Positions 17,585 to 26,729 of a stretch of 64,000 nucleotides of DNA are shown here, in pieces. The stretch is taken from the NCBI RefSeq assembly GCF_004168365.1, contig NZ_CP035704.1:186001-250000 (forward strand). The letters run 5' to 3'. Under the pieces are notes generated by a model. That model worked only from the letters and a program-made list of their open reading frames with translations, searched no databases and was not told where the DNA came from. The stretch is from Pseudolysobacter antarcticus. GTDB lineage: Bacteria; Pseudomonadota; Gammaproteobacteria; Xanthomonadales; Rhodanobacteraceae. Numbering within the stretch: position 1 is the stretch's first letter; each line of letters opens with the position of its first letter. Position numbers and translations under genes: made by a program.

Positions 17585-20140
17585 ATGCTCAAACGCCAGC
17601 ACCGGATCACGCCATCTTTTTGCGCATTGCTGGGGTTATTGCTGCTGCCCGTAATGACGCTGGCCGATACCGGCGTCGGTGTGGATACATGGCGCGGCAA
17701 CAAGCTCGATCCGAACGCGGGCGCGGCGCTGCAAGCGACTGACGAACGCGGCACGAGCTGGTTGCAGCCGGGGCAACATCGCTCACCAAGCGGCAACTTG
17801 TACATGTGTCCGGCGCAACCGCCGAGCGCCGAAATCGCCGCTGACTGGGCGTATTACGGCGTGCTGCAGATCGGTTATCTCGGCACGGGCGGCGATGACA
17901 AGAACGCGTTGTGGAATCGTTATGTGAAGTGGAACAGCGGGCTCGTGCTCGGCCTGTTCGACCTGAATTTCGAGCGCGCCGCCGATGGCACTTACGCGGG
18001 AATTCGCGGCAGTCGCATCAGCGATGACGATCAGTATTACCAGGCGGTGTACGGCCGCGCCGGCAGCTACAAGATCCAGGCGTTTATCCGCGATATGCCG
18101 AACGTGCTCAGCAACGATGCGCGGCCGATCTGGAACGGCGTCGGCAGCAATAATCTGACCTTGCCGAGCACACTGGTCGCGGGCGGTAGCACACCTGCGC
18201 AAGTCGCGGCGGTATCGGCGGCCACGCCCGAACGCACGCTTGAAGTCACGCGGCAAAAACAGGGCATCGGTTACAGCGGATTTCTCACGCCGCAGTGGAC
18301 TTCATACATCAACATCACCAACGAGGAACGTCGCGGCGAACGCGCATTCGGCGGGCCGATGTATTTCAACTACCAGTTGCCGAACGACGGCGGCGCGCTC
18401 GAAACGGTCAAGCCGATCAACGACAGCACAGTCAACATCAACGCCGGATTCCGCTTCAGCGGAAAAACCTGGCGCATGGATTTCGGCTACGTCGGATCGT
18501 TCTACCGCGATGCCTACACGGGCTTCAGTTACCAGACGCCGTTCGCGTTGTATCCGGTGGTTGCGGGTGCGACTTCGGCGCCGCTCACGCAAGGCCAGTT
18601 CGCCACCGAGCCGGACAACAATTATCACAACCTGCAAGCCACGTTCACGCGCAAACTGCCGATGAACGGCGAGCTGTCGCTGACCGGATCGGCTGGACGC
18701 ATGACGCAGAACGATGCGCTGATCGCGCCGATCAATTGCCAGGGCGTGTTCGGCATCGATACCAATCACAGCGGTGTGGCGGGGCCGAACAATCCGCTGC
18801 TGTATTCGTGCGCGCAGTGGAACACCAGCGCCGCCTTGTCGCGACAAAATGCCGACATGCGCATTGATACCAGCATGCTCGATGCACGTTTCGTGCTGCA
18901 GCCGAGCAGCGATGTCAGCATGCGTGGCGGCATGAAATTCAATCGCGAGGATTATCGTAATACCTACGTCGCCTACAACCCGCTCACAGGCCAATATGGC
19001 TATCCGATCGAGAACGGTTCGCAGGGCAGCATCGTGCCGGGTCTGACCGGAATTTATGATCCGTTGCTCAATCCTTCGGCGATCACGCGCATCATGAGTT
19101 TGCCGCTGGATGAGCAAACCATCGAGAGCAATGTCGGCGCCGACTGGAAAGTTTCCGCGCACGATACGCTGGGCGCGACGTTCAATTATCGCGACTACGC
19201 ACCCAGCCATCGCGAGCGCAGCGAAGTGCGCAACAACAGCATCAAGCTGACGTGGGTCGATCGTGCGATCGACTGGCTTACCTTGCGCGCGAACTACACA
19301 TTCCTGCGTCAGTCTGGCGACAGCTACAACTACAATCCGTACGATTTTCTCTACTCCAACAGCCTGCCCGGATTCGTCGCGCCGGCTGGTGGCGTGCCGG
19401 CCTATACGGCGGAGGCGATGCGCGCTTATGACTTGTCCGATCGCGACGAGAACAAGGTCAATCTCATGGCGACGATCATGCCGCGCGAGGATATGACGAT
19501 CAGCCTTTCGCTGCGCGGCGACTGGAACAATTACGACGCGCAGATCGGTCGGAAAAAATACGACACCACGGGTTTGGCATTGCAGTGGGAATGGCAACCG
19601 TCGCCGACCACCACGGCCAGCGCGTATTACGGTCAGGATCGCTCGCGCATCGACCTCGCGAACGTAGACAATTCCAGCGCGAGTCCCGATCCGACCTTGG
19701 GTGGCGCGGCCTATCCGAATGCCGGGCGCTGGTGGGTCACCGATCGGCAAAAAAACAGCAACCTCGGCATCACGATGAATCATCAGCTCGGTCGCGTGCG
19801 CTTCGATGCGAACTGGAATTATCTGAACTCGCGCGGCTTGACCAATTATCGTTTTACCACGCCCGCCGCGCTCGCGTATTTCAGCGACGGATTGGTGCCG
19901 GGCGACGCATTTCCGGCGATGTCGTATCGCGTAAATTCGATCACGATCGGTGCGACTATTCCGCTGATGGATCGCGCGTCGTTGCGTATCTATGACTACT
20001 ACGAACGCGGTGCGATCGGCGACTGGCATTACCTCGGTTTTGATCAGGGCCTGGTCTATGATCATCGCGTTTACAGCGATGGCGGACCGCAAAGTTACAG
20101 CGCCAATCTGATCGGCTTGCTGTTGAATATCCGGTTATGA
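17585..20140 (+). CDS. MtrB/PioB-family outer-membrane beta-barrel
   Basis: 851 residues from ATG 17585, with a signal peptide ending near MTLAD. The mature N-terminus (WRGNKLDPNAGAALQATDERG) is followed by many alternating amphipathic strands rich in Tyr/Trp and Asn/Arg turns (FNYRDYAPSHRERSEVRNN, LSLRGDWNNYDAQIGRKKYD), ending YSANLIGLLLNIRL. This is a large barrel of the decaheme-associated family, longer than Shewanella MtrB (about 700) and nearer PioB. The N-terminal CxxC of Shewanella MtrB is absent. It forms the insulating sheath for the decaheme encoded just upstream. The 596-codon antisense ORF is a shadow. Confidence 0.94.
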   Translation: MLKRQHRITPSFCALLGLLLLPVMTLADTGVGVDTWRGNKLDPNAGAALQATDERGTSWLQPGQHRSPSGNLYMCPAQPPSAEIAADWAYYGVLQIGYLGTGGDDKNALWNRYVKWNSGLVLGLFDLNFERAADGTYAGIRGSRISDDDQYYQAVYGRAGSYKIQAFIRDMPNVLSNDARPIWNGVGSNNLTLPSTLVAGGSTPAQVAAVSAATPERTLEVTRQKQGIGYSGFLTPQWTSYINITNEERRGERAFGGPMYFNYQLPNDGGALETVKPINDSTVNINAGFRFSGKTWRMDFGYVGSFYRDAYTGFSYQTPFALYPVVAGATSAPLTQGQFATEPDNNYHNLQATFTRKLPMNGELSLTGSAGRMTQNDALIAPINCQGVFGIDTNHSGVAGPNNPLLYSCAQWNTSAALSRQNADMRIDTSMLDARFVLQPSSDVSMRGGMKFNREDYRNTYVAYNPLTGQYGYPIENGSQGSIVPGLTGIYDPLLNPSAITRIMSLPLDEQTIESNVGADWKVSAHDTLGATFNYRDYAPSHRERSEVRNNSIKLTWVDRAIDWLTLRANYTFLRQSGDSYNYNPYDFLYSNSLPGFVAPAGGVPAYTAEAMRAYDLSDRDENKVNLMATIMPREDMTISLSLRGDWNNYDAQIGRKKYDTTGLALQWEWQPSPTTTASAYYGQDRSRIDLANVDNSSASPDPTLGGAAYPNAGRWWVTDRQKNSNLGITMNHQLGRVRFDANWNYLNSRGLTNYRFTTPAALAYFSDGLVPGDAFPAMSYRVNSITIGATIPLMDRASLRIYDYYERGAIGDWHYLGFDQGLVYDHRVYSDGGPQSYSANLIGLLLNIRL

Positions 20141-20838
20141 AAACGACGATGAATTTTCGCTTCGCATGGCTCGCGCCGCTGCTCGCCGTATTGTCGTTGC
20201 CGACGTTCGCCGCGAGCGCGGCGACGGATTTTGTCGACCTGCGTCATGCCACCGCGATTCACGGCGACGCTGCTGCGGGTGAGGCCAAGGTTGCGGTCTG
20301 CAGCGCGTGCCATGGCGCGCAAGGCAATGCGGTCGTGCCGCAGTTTCCAGTGCTAGCCGGACAGCGCGCCGAATACATTTATCAAGCGCTGCGTGGCTTC
20401 CAGCGCCGCGCCGATCCAGCCTCGCCGATGACGCCGCAAGTGAAGGATCTGAGTGACAGCGACCTGCGCAATATCGCGGCGTATTTTTCCGCGGCTGCGC
20501 GCCACGCGGCCGTGCCGGCGACGGTCGATGCCCAGCTCGCGAACGACGGCGAGCGGCTGTTTCTCGTTGGCGATCCGACGCGTGGCATTCCGCCGTGCCA
20601 GGGTTGTCATGGTCTGCACGCGGACGGTCATGCGTTGAGCGATCGCGCCGCATTCTATCGATTGTTTCCGGTGCTGCGTGGCCAACACGCCGACTACATC
20701 GCCGCGCGTCTGGCAAGTTATCGCGACGACAAGACCCACGACACGTCGAACGCGCGGATCATGCGTGGTGTGGTCCAGAACATCGACGACGCCAGCGCCA
20801 AGGCGATCGCCGCATGGCTGTCGCAGCTCAGCGAATAA
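20137..20838 (+). CDS. Diheme cytochrome c (cytochrome c4-like)
   Basis: 233 residues; its ATG overlaps the barrel's stop (ATGA), so the three genes form one operon. A signal peptide (LLAVLSLPTFAASA) is followed by two class-I cytochrome domains, with haems at CSACHGAQGN (about residue 55) and CQGCHGLHADG (about 152), and Met-ligand-type segments after each (ASPMTPQVKDLS, NARIMRGVVQNID). Cytochrome c4 proteins shuttle electrons in the periplasm to terminal oxidases or membrane complexes. Here it is the natural partner between the decaheme conduit and the inner-membrane chain. This takes the place that PioC or MtoD holds in iron-oxidation loci. Confidence 0.95.
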   Translation: MKTTMNFRFAWLAPLLAVLSLPTFAASAATDFVDLRHATAIHGDAAAGEAKVAVCSACHGAQGNAVVPQFPVLAGQRAEYIYQALRGFQRRADPASPMTPQVKDLSDSDLRNIAAYFSAAARHAAVPATVDAQLANDGERLFLVGDPTRGIPPCQGCHGLHADGHALSDRAAFYRLFPVLRGQHADYIAARLASYRDDKTHDTSNARIMRGVVQNIDDASAKAIAAWLSQLSE

Positions 20839-20882
20839 TCATCGCGATGCGCCAGTCTGCGCAAACATTGCGCCAGGCGAAC

Positions 20883-22535
20883 TCAGCGGGCTTTGACTAG
20901 CCGCAACGCCAGCACATCCGGCGGCGGCGCAAACGTATCCGGCCGCGCCACTTGCCAGAATTTCTTGAACACCGCGTGCTCCGGCACTCCGTTGATCAGC
21001 TCGCCCGGTTCGAGAAAATTGTACAGCGCGGCGAGTGAGCGGATCTCGGTCGGCGATACGCGCCGGATCACATGCTCGGGGCCGATCTCACTCGGATGAT
21101 TCAGGCCCGATGCCGCGATCAATTCCTTCAGCGCCTTGAGCGTGTTCTCGTGAAAATTCATCACGCGATCGGCCTTGTCCGGCACCACGAGTGCGCGCTG
21201 GCGCGAAGCATCCTGCGTCGCGACGCCGGTCGGACAACGATCGGTATGGCAGTTCTGCGATTGAATGCAGCCGAGCGCGAACATGAATCCGCGCGCCGCA
21301 TTGCACCAGTCGGCGCCGAGTGCCAGCGTGCGTGCGATATCGAATGCGCTGGTGATTTTGCCGCTCGCGCCGATGCGGATCTGATCGCGCAGGCCGATGC
21401 CGACCAAGGTGTTGTGGATCAGCAGCAAGGCTTCGCGCAGCGGCGCGCCGACATGATCGGTGAACTCCATCGGTGCCGCGCCGGTGCCGCCTTCGCCGCC
21501 ATCGACGACGATGAAATCCGGCAACAGGCCCGTACTCAGCATCGCCTTGGCGATGCCGAACCATTCCCACGGATGGCCGATCGCAAGCTTGAATCCGGTC
21601 GGTTTGCCGCCGGATAAAACCCGCAGTCTAGCTACGAAACGCAGTAATTCTTCGGGCGTGTGGAACGCGCTGTGCGCGGCGGGCGAGACACAATCGACGC
21701 CGATTTTCACGCCGCGCGCGGCGGCGATTTCCGGCGACACTTTCGCCGCCGGCAGCACGCCGCCGTGGCCGGGCTTGGCGCCCTGGCTGAGCTTGACCTC
21801 AATCATTTTTACTTGCGCCGAGGCGGCGTTGGCGGTGAAACGCTCTTCGCTGAAACTGCCGTCGTCGTTGCGGCAACCGAAATAGCCCGAACCGATTTCC
21901 CAGCACAGATCGCCGCCGTTTTCGCGGTGGTATTGCGAGATCGATCCTTCACCGGTGTCGTGATAAAACCCGCCGCGTCGCGCACCTTCGTTGAGCGCGC
22001 GGATCGCGTTCGCCGACAATGCGCCGAAACTCATCGCCGAAATATTGAACACACTCGCCGCATACGGCTGCGTACAATCCTTGCCGCCGATCGGTACGCG
22101 AAAATTGTGATCGGCGATTTTCGCCGGCGCGAGCGAATGGTTGATCCATTCGTATTGCGGCTGGTACACGTCGAGTTCGGTGCCGAACGGGCGCAGATCC
22201 AGCGCATTTTTTGCGCGCTGATAAACGATCGAACGTTGCGCGCGCGAGTACGGCACTTCGTCGGTATCCGACTCGACCAGATACTGCCGAATCTCCGGCC
22301 GGATCGCCTCGAAAAAATAACGGAAATGCGCCAGCAGCGGATAGTTGCGGCGCAAGGTGGTGTGATGCTGGCCGATATCCCAGATGCCGACAATCACCAG
22401 CGCCGCGCTGATCGCCGCAACGATCCACCAGCCGATGCCAAACAACAACAGGCTCAGCGACAACAGCAGAACCAGCACGCAAAAGGCAAACGCAAAATAA
22501 CGCGAGGGCAGCGGATTTTTCATGGCATGGCTCAT
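20883..22535 (-). CDS. Membrane-anchored FMN-binding glutamate synthase family protein
   Basis: 550 residues from MSHAMKNPLPSRYF (22535; ATG 22523 is an alternative). Two hydrophobic helices at about 15-60 anchor it. The rest is a GltB-type central/FMN domain: NISAMSFGALSANAIRALN, GEGSISQYHRENGGDLCWEI, AKPGHGGVLPAAKV, FIVVDGGEGGTGAAP, and an Fe-S-type cluster CIQSQNCHTDRCPTGVATQD. It lacks the amidotransferase domain, so it cannot be a classical glutamate synthase. Related orphan proteins are widespread but poorly characterised; a redox role is likely. Convergent with the cytochrome operon (44 bases between stops). Frames extending into the next gene are not real. Confidence 0.92.
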   Translation of the reverse strand: MSHAMKNPLPSRYFAFAFCVLVLLLSLSLLLFGIGWWIVAAISAALVIVGIWDIGQHHTTLRRNYPLLAHFRYFFEAIRPEIRQYLVESDTDEVPYSRAQRSIVYQRAKNALDLRPFGTELDVYQPQYEWINHSLAPAKIADHNFRVPIGGKDCTQPYAASVFNISAMSFGALSANAIRALNEGARRGGFYHDTGEGSISQYHRENGGDLCWEIGSGYFGCRNDDGSFSEERFTANAASAQVKMIEVKLSQGAKPGHGGVLPAAKVSPEIAAARGVKIGVDCVSPAAHSAFHTPEELLRFVARLRVLSGGKPTGFKLAIGHPWEWFGIAKAMLSTGLLPDFIVVDGGEGGTGAAPMEFTDHVGAPLREALLLIHNTLVGIGLRDQIRIGASGKITSAFDIARTLALGADWCNAARGFMFALGCIQSQNCHTDRCPTGVATQDASRQRALVVPDKADRVMNFHENTLKALKELIAASGLNHPSEIGPEHVIRRVSPTEIRSLAALYNFLEPGELINGVPEHAVFKKFWQVARPDTFAPPPDVLALRLVKAR

Positions 22536-22594
22536 CTTGGAACGACCGGCGCGAGCATAACGCCGCGCCGCGTTCCCGGCGAGACATGATCGGC

Positions 22595-24931
22595 TTACGG
22601 CCCGAAACCATCGTAGAAAATTTCGTCGCCATGCAGTTTCCACCACACCAGCAAATCGGTCAGTGCCTGCGGTGGCTGGGCCGGCGCGGGCTGGCCGGCC
22701 TGATTGGTCTGGTTGATGCCATGGCAACTGTTGCAGGCGCGGATTTCGCCGGGCTGGAATTCGATCCAGTAACGCTCGCGCACCACTGTAGCGTTCGGCG
22801 GTAACGTCGACGATCCGCATGTGGTCGACGGCGCCAACGATTGCCATGCCATAGGTCTTTGCGCAGGCACAAACAGCGCAACCGATCCATCGGTCGCAAT
22901 GAACTGGCTGCCCGGCACGGTCATGTCGCCGGGCATGTTGAACTGCAGCGCGTGCGTATCGTTCAGCGGCCTCGCAATAGGGCGGCGACCGGGCAACGCA
23001 TTCGCGATTGTGCCAGTGGAGGGGTACAAGCCGCGCACCTGATCGGCCTCGAAAAACTGCATACGATCGATGCAATACAGCGGCGGTCCGGTGTAACCAA
23101 GCAGGTTGCTGATCGTCTGCGCGCCGCTCGGCACGCTGAGATTGTACGGTTGCTGCTGGTCGGCGCGATCACGCGAGGTGGCGTTGCGTATCACCACCAG
23201 CGCGAGATTCTGGCTCTGCAGAAACTGCTGCATTTGCGCCACGCTGACACCATTGTTCGGATGACTCTGATTGAAGTTGTCGAACACGGTTTGTTCGGGC
23301 GTGCCGCTGATCGGCGCCTGCGCCGTCTGCGGTGGCGTGGCGCGCGCAACGACCTCAACCGGTTGCAGTTCCCACAGCGCTCCGCTGTAGTTCACGGTGC
23401 CGTTGGCTTGTCCGCTGATGTTCGAGGCGTAGTTGTATTTGAGGCCGGTTTTGCTGATGCCGCCGGTGATCAGTGGATTCGCCGATGGCACGTATTCGGT
23501 CGCGCTGTTCTGGCTGATCGCAGTCAAAGTATACAAGTGGAATTGATAGTTGCTCGGTGGCAACGGCAACGGACCGATATTGTTTTCTCCGTCCGGAATG
23601 TTGGCGAAGGCTGCAATCAAACTGCCGTCGCTCATCGGCAACGGATCGCGAAAATGGCCGATGTTGTATGGATAGGATGCACCGGTAAAAAGATAGGTGC
23701 TGGTTTGCGCATCGGTAATGTAAGTGACCGTCACCGCGTTCGGATTCAGCGATGGCGGTGAAGTGAGCGCCACGATCTGACCAGCGCGATGCATCTGAAA
23801 CTCGGAACCGTCCACACCGAAATAACGCCCGGTTGTGGTCGGATCTTCGCGGATCTGGAAAAGATTGTTGATCGATTTCTGATTGATACGGCCCGATGCG
23901 GCGGCGCTGAAATCGATCAGGTTGGTATCGTTGGTGTAATTGCGGCTGAAACTTTGCTTGAGCTCATGGCGGCCGATGTGATTGAGAGTTTCCTCGTTGC
24001 TGCCATCCTGATTCACCGCCCAAGGAAAAAACTGGTTGATCTCGAAGCCGTTCAACACGCTGCCGACGACGTGCTTGATCGGCTCCGGAAACAACTCGGT
24101 CGCGTTCGTCGTAGTCGCATTCGCGGCCTCGGAGGCGTAGTCGAATGGCATGAGTGGCGTCGGTGTACTTGGATCGTCATTGACGTCCTGGTTCATGTGA
24201 TCCCAGCGCGAAAATACCAGCCGGCCAAAACTGTCGACGAACGGATTGAACGATCCCGACGGCGTATTTTCGATCAGGCCGAGCGCACCGCTGGTGGCAT
24301 CGAGACGCCACAATCCGCTGTTCGCCGGTTGTGCGCGATATTCGTCGTAGATCGGATACAGCGCCATCGCGCCGTTGCGTGGTCGATCGCTGACAAACAC
24401 GATGCTACCGTCGCTCAGATAATTCGGCTGGATATTGTTGAATGGCAGCGCGGGTTGATTCGCCACCTTCTGCACGATCGGTGTTTGTCCGGCGATCACC
24501 TGTTGCAGATTGATGATTTCGTAAAGCTGCCAGTTGTAATTTTCGGCACCGCCGACACTTGCGGGCGCACCGACGACCATGCTGAAAATCGCCTTGCTCG
24601 CATCAAACGATATGGCCGGATCGCGCACCGCAATCGCCTGATTGCCGATCATCAACGTGCCACTAACGAAGTTGCCGTATCCCGCTTCCTGAGTAAGGTA
24701 ACGCAGTATGCCGGCGGTCGACATCAACACCAGATCGCCGCCGCGCGGTGCGGCGAGCGTGGTCGGCAGATGATTCGCGAATGGCGACGAGATATTCATG
24801 TTCACATCGTCGTGCCCCGTCGGCACTTGAGTCACGAACAGAATCGGGTGCGGCACGACGGATGGTGACGCGGTCGCGGCGGCGCTGCTGCAAAAAAATA
24901 CTGCGGCGAATAGTCGTTGCATGTTTGACAT
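22595..24931 (-). CDS. Exported monoheme protein, hydrazine-synthase-alpha-like, NGF-type C-terminus
   Basis: 778 residues from ATG 24931 behind GGAGTG; signal peptide LFAAVFFCSSAAATASP. The N-terminal half reads as a TolB/propeller-like fold (PILFVTQVPTG, IQPNYLSDGSIVFVSDRPRN, FGRLVFSRWDHMNQ), as in proteins annotated with hydrazine-synthase alpha domains; this assignment is by resemblance. Near residue 735 it has one c-type haem site, RACNSCHGINQ, after ERYWIEFQPGEI. It ends HGDEIFYDGFGP, a variant of the shared C-terminal motif. Hydrazine synthesis itself is unlikely, since no partner subunits are present. It is 59 bases upstream of the FMN protein, same strand, so possibly one unit. Confidence 0.85.
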   Translation of the reverse strand: MSNMQRLFAAVFFCSSAAATASPSVVPHPILFVTQVPTGHDDVNMNISSPFANHLPTTLAAPRGGDLVLMSTAGILRYLTQEAGYGNFVSGTLMIGNQAIAVRDPAISFDASKAIFSMVVGAPASVGGAENYNWQLYEIINLQQVIAGQTPIVQKVANQPALPFNNIQPNYLSDGSIVFVSDRPRNGAMALYPIYDEYRAQPANSGLWRLDATSGALGLIENTPSGSFNPFVDSFGRLVFSRWDHMNQDVNDDPSTPTPLMPFDYASEAANATTTNATELFPEPIKHVVGSVLNGFEINQFFPWAVNQDGSNEETLNHIGRHELKQSFSRNYTNDTNLIDFSAAASGRINQKSINNLFQIREDPTTTGRYFGVDGSEFQMHRAGQIVALTSPPSLNPNAVTVTYITDAQTSTYLFTGASYPYNIGHFRDPLPMSDGSLIAAFANIPDGENNIGPLPLPPSNYQFHLYTLTAISQNSATEYVPSANPLITGGISKTGLKYNYASNISGQANGTVNYSGALWELQPVEVVARATPPQTAQAPISGTPEQTVFDNFNQSHPNNGVSVAQMQQFLQSQNLALVVIRNATSRDRADQQQPYNLSVPSGAQTISNLLGYTGPPLYCIDRMQFFEADQVRGLYPSTGTIANALPGRRPIARPLNDTHALQFNMPGDMTVPGSQFIATDGSVALFVPAQRPMAWQSLAPSTTCGSSTLPPNATVVRERYWIEFQPGEIRACNSCHGINQTNQAGQPAPAQPPQALTDLLVWWKLHGDEIFYDGFGP

Positions 24932-25119
24932 GAAATCACTCCCCTGGCAAAGGCGCTCGCGCAGCGATATTTCAATCGGTGCCATGGCGCTGTCTCCCAT
25001 TCAACGCTCTGTCGGAACGATAACGAACGTCGATTCGTGCGGACGCAGGACAGACGGCATGGCGCTGCCGACAACTGGAGGTATGCGACAGCGCAAGGCC
25101 CCGCGGGTAAACTCAGCGC

Positions 25120-26244
25120 ATGTCGGATCAGCCACCACTCAAACCGCGACCGCGTGCTGCGGTAAAATCACCGGAAGCCGCGAAGCCGCGTATCGCTTCG
25201 ACAAAAGCGCCGCCGCGTGCCAGTGTCAAAACGGCAACACCGAAACCGCGCGGCAATCCAGTGCCGACGACGAATGAAAATGCCGTGCTCGCGCGCTTGG
25301 CCGCATTCGCGTCGATGTTGTTGGCGTGGCTTGGCTCGGTCTGGCGCGCTTTGGCGCAGCGCTGGAATGCGCTCGACTGGGCACATCTGCGCGAGCGGCT
25401 CACGCAGTACGCGAAACTCGCGCGGCTGCACAAGCCGATTGGCGCGGCGCTGTTGTTGTGGCCGACGTGGTGGGCGTTGTGGCTTGCTGCAGGCGATTTT
25501 CCGCCGTGGTCAGCGCTGATCATTTTTACACTCGGCGTATTCCTGATGCGTTCGGCGGGTTGTGTGATCAACGATTACGCCGATCGCAATCTCGATCCCG
25601 AAGTGAAGCGCACGATGGATCGACCGATCGCGTCGGGCAAGGTCACCCCGCGCGAGGCGTTGTATGTTTTCGCGGTGCTGATCACGCTCGCATTTGTGCT
25701 GGTGCTGTTCACCAATACGCTGACGATCGAACTGTCGCTGGTCGGTGCGGCGCTGGCGGCGAGTTATCCGTTCATGAAACGGTTTACCAACTTGCCGCAG
25801 GTGTATCTCGGCGCGGCGTTTGGTTGGTCGGTGCCGATGGCGTTCGGGGCGGTGGGCGGCAGCTTGCCGCCGGTGTGCTGGTTGCTGTTTCTGGCGAACG
25901 TGGTGTGGTCGACGATCTACGATACGCAGTACGCGATGGTTGATCGCGACGACGATATTCGCGTCGGCGCAAAATCCACGGCGATTTTATTCGGCGATGC
26001 CGATCGCGCCATTCTCGGTATCCTCATGGTGACGTTTCTCGGCAGCATGCTCATGGTCGGTGCGCGCGGACACCTGCATTGGCCGTACTACGCGGCGATG
26101 GGGGTTGCCGTGGGTCTGTTCGTGTATCAGCAGTGGCTCACGCGCACGCGTGAGCGCGATGTTTGCTTCGCTGCATTCCGCAACAACAACTGGGTCGGGT
26201 TGGTCTTGTTCGTCGGCATCGCGATGAGTTTTGCGATCAGATAA
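25120..26244 (+). CDS. ubiA: 4-hydroxybenzoate octaprenyltransferase
   Basis: 374 residues. The catalytic core starts near residue 95 (YAKLARLHKPIGAALLLWPTWW) and has the two Asp-rich prenyl-diphosphate motifs, NDYADRNLD and DTQYAMVDRDDD, with about eight membrane helices. UbiA joins the polyprenyl tail to 4-hydroxybenzoate in ubiquinone synthesis. Unusually, about 90 residues precede the core: a Lys/Pro/Ala/Arg-rich disordered tail (PLKPRPRAAVKSP, KTATPKPRGNP) and a hydrophobic stretch (AAFASMLLAWLGSVW). A later start is possible, but the only good in-frame ATGs are inside this extension, and codon bias is uniform from 25120. Confidence 0.93.
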   Translation: MSDQPPLKPRPRAAVKSPEAAKPRIASTKAPPRASVKTATPKPRGNPVPTTNENAVLARLAAFASMLLAWLGSVWRALAQRWNALDWAHLRERLTQYAKLARLHKPIGAALLLWPTWWALWLAAGDFPPWSALIIFTLGVFLMRSAGCVINDYADRNLDPEVKRTMDRPIASGKVTPREALYVFAVLITLAFVLVLFTNTLTIELSLVGAALAASYPFMKRFTNLPQVYLGAAFGWSVPMAFGAVGGSLPPVCWLLFLANVVWSTIYDTQYAMVDRDDDIRVGAKSTAILFGDADRAILGILMVTFLGSMLMVGARGHLHWPYYAAMGVAVGLFVYQQWLTRTRERDVCFAAFRNNNWVGLVLFVGIAMSFAIR

Positions 26245-26256
26245 AAGCCGTCCGTG

Positions 26257-26362
26257 GCGCTTGCCGGTAGTGCTCCTGCATTTTCAACTCACCGGGATGT
26301 GAGGAGTGCCGGTAGGCGTCGGGAACGCCTGCGGTCGGCATTCACGCCGTCCTTGGCGATCA
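26257..26362 (+). repeat. About 105-bp dispersed repeat, copy 1
   Basis: It begins GCGCTTGCCGGTAGTGCTCC and matches a second copy at 30495-30600 at roughly 80% by eye, same orientation. Shared blocks include GCTCCTGCATTT, GATGTGA, CGCCTGCGG and TCCTTGG. The two copies flank the Kelch gene. Confidence 0.7.
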
Positions 26363-26729
26363 ATCAAATGCAGGGTCGCCCGATGTGTCACTCCAGCCCT
26401 CGTGAGGGTTGCCAATCCAACCTCAAACAGTCCCGGAACGGTAGTGATCGGGCTGCTGCGCCTACTCGACATCTTCATAGCGTGGCCGGCTGACGATTAC
26501 ATTGCCCCGAATGACAGCTATCCGGAACGGAGTTGCGATCATCGAATGGCTGGAGTCGGCCGATTGCTGGCGGTCACGTTCTTGGCGCTTCAGGGCAGAT
26601 GCGTTGGCGAGCCGAGGGCAGTTCAGCAGGCGACGCGGGTCACTGTTGCGCGCGCTGATTGAAGCGCGGCGATACTCGCAAGCCGGAGTAGACCTGCTAC
26701 ATTGATTGATCGGATTCAGGGGGAATGTC
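26363..26729. other. Intergenic stretch before the Kelch gene
   Basis: No ORF with coding character. It holds low-order remnants only and should contain the Kelch promoter, but I see no confident -35/-10 pair. Confidence 0.4.

Noticed and set aside
18302-20092. 596-codon minus-strand ORF opposite the MtrB/PioB-like gene
   Set aside because: Arg/His/Ile-rich shadow typical of high-GC antisense frames; the plus strand has a signal peptide and barrel pattern.
22595-24931. True hydrazine synthase
   Set aside because: No beta/gamma subunits, only one CxxCH, and the host is not an anammox bacterium.
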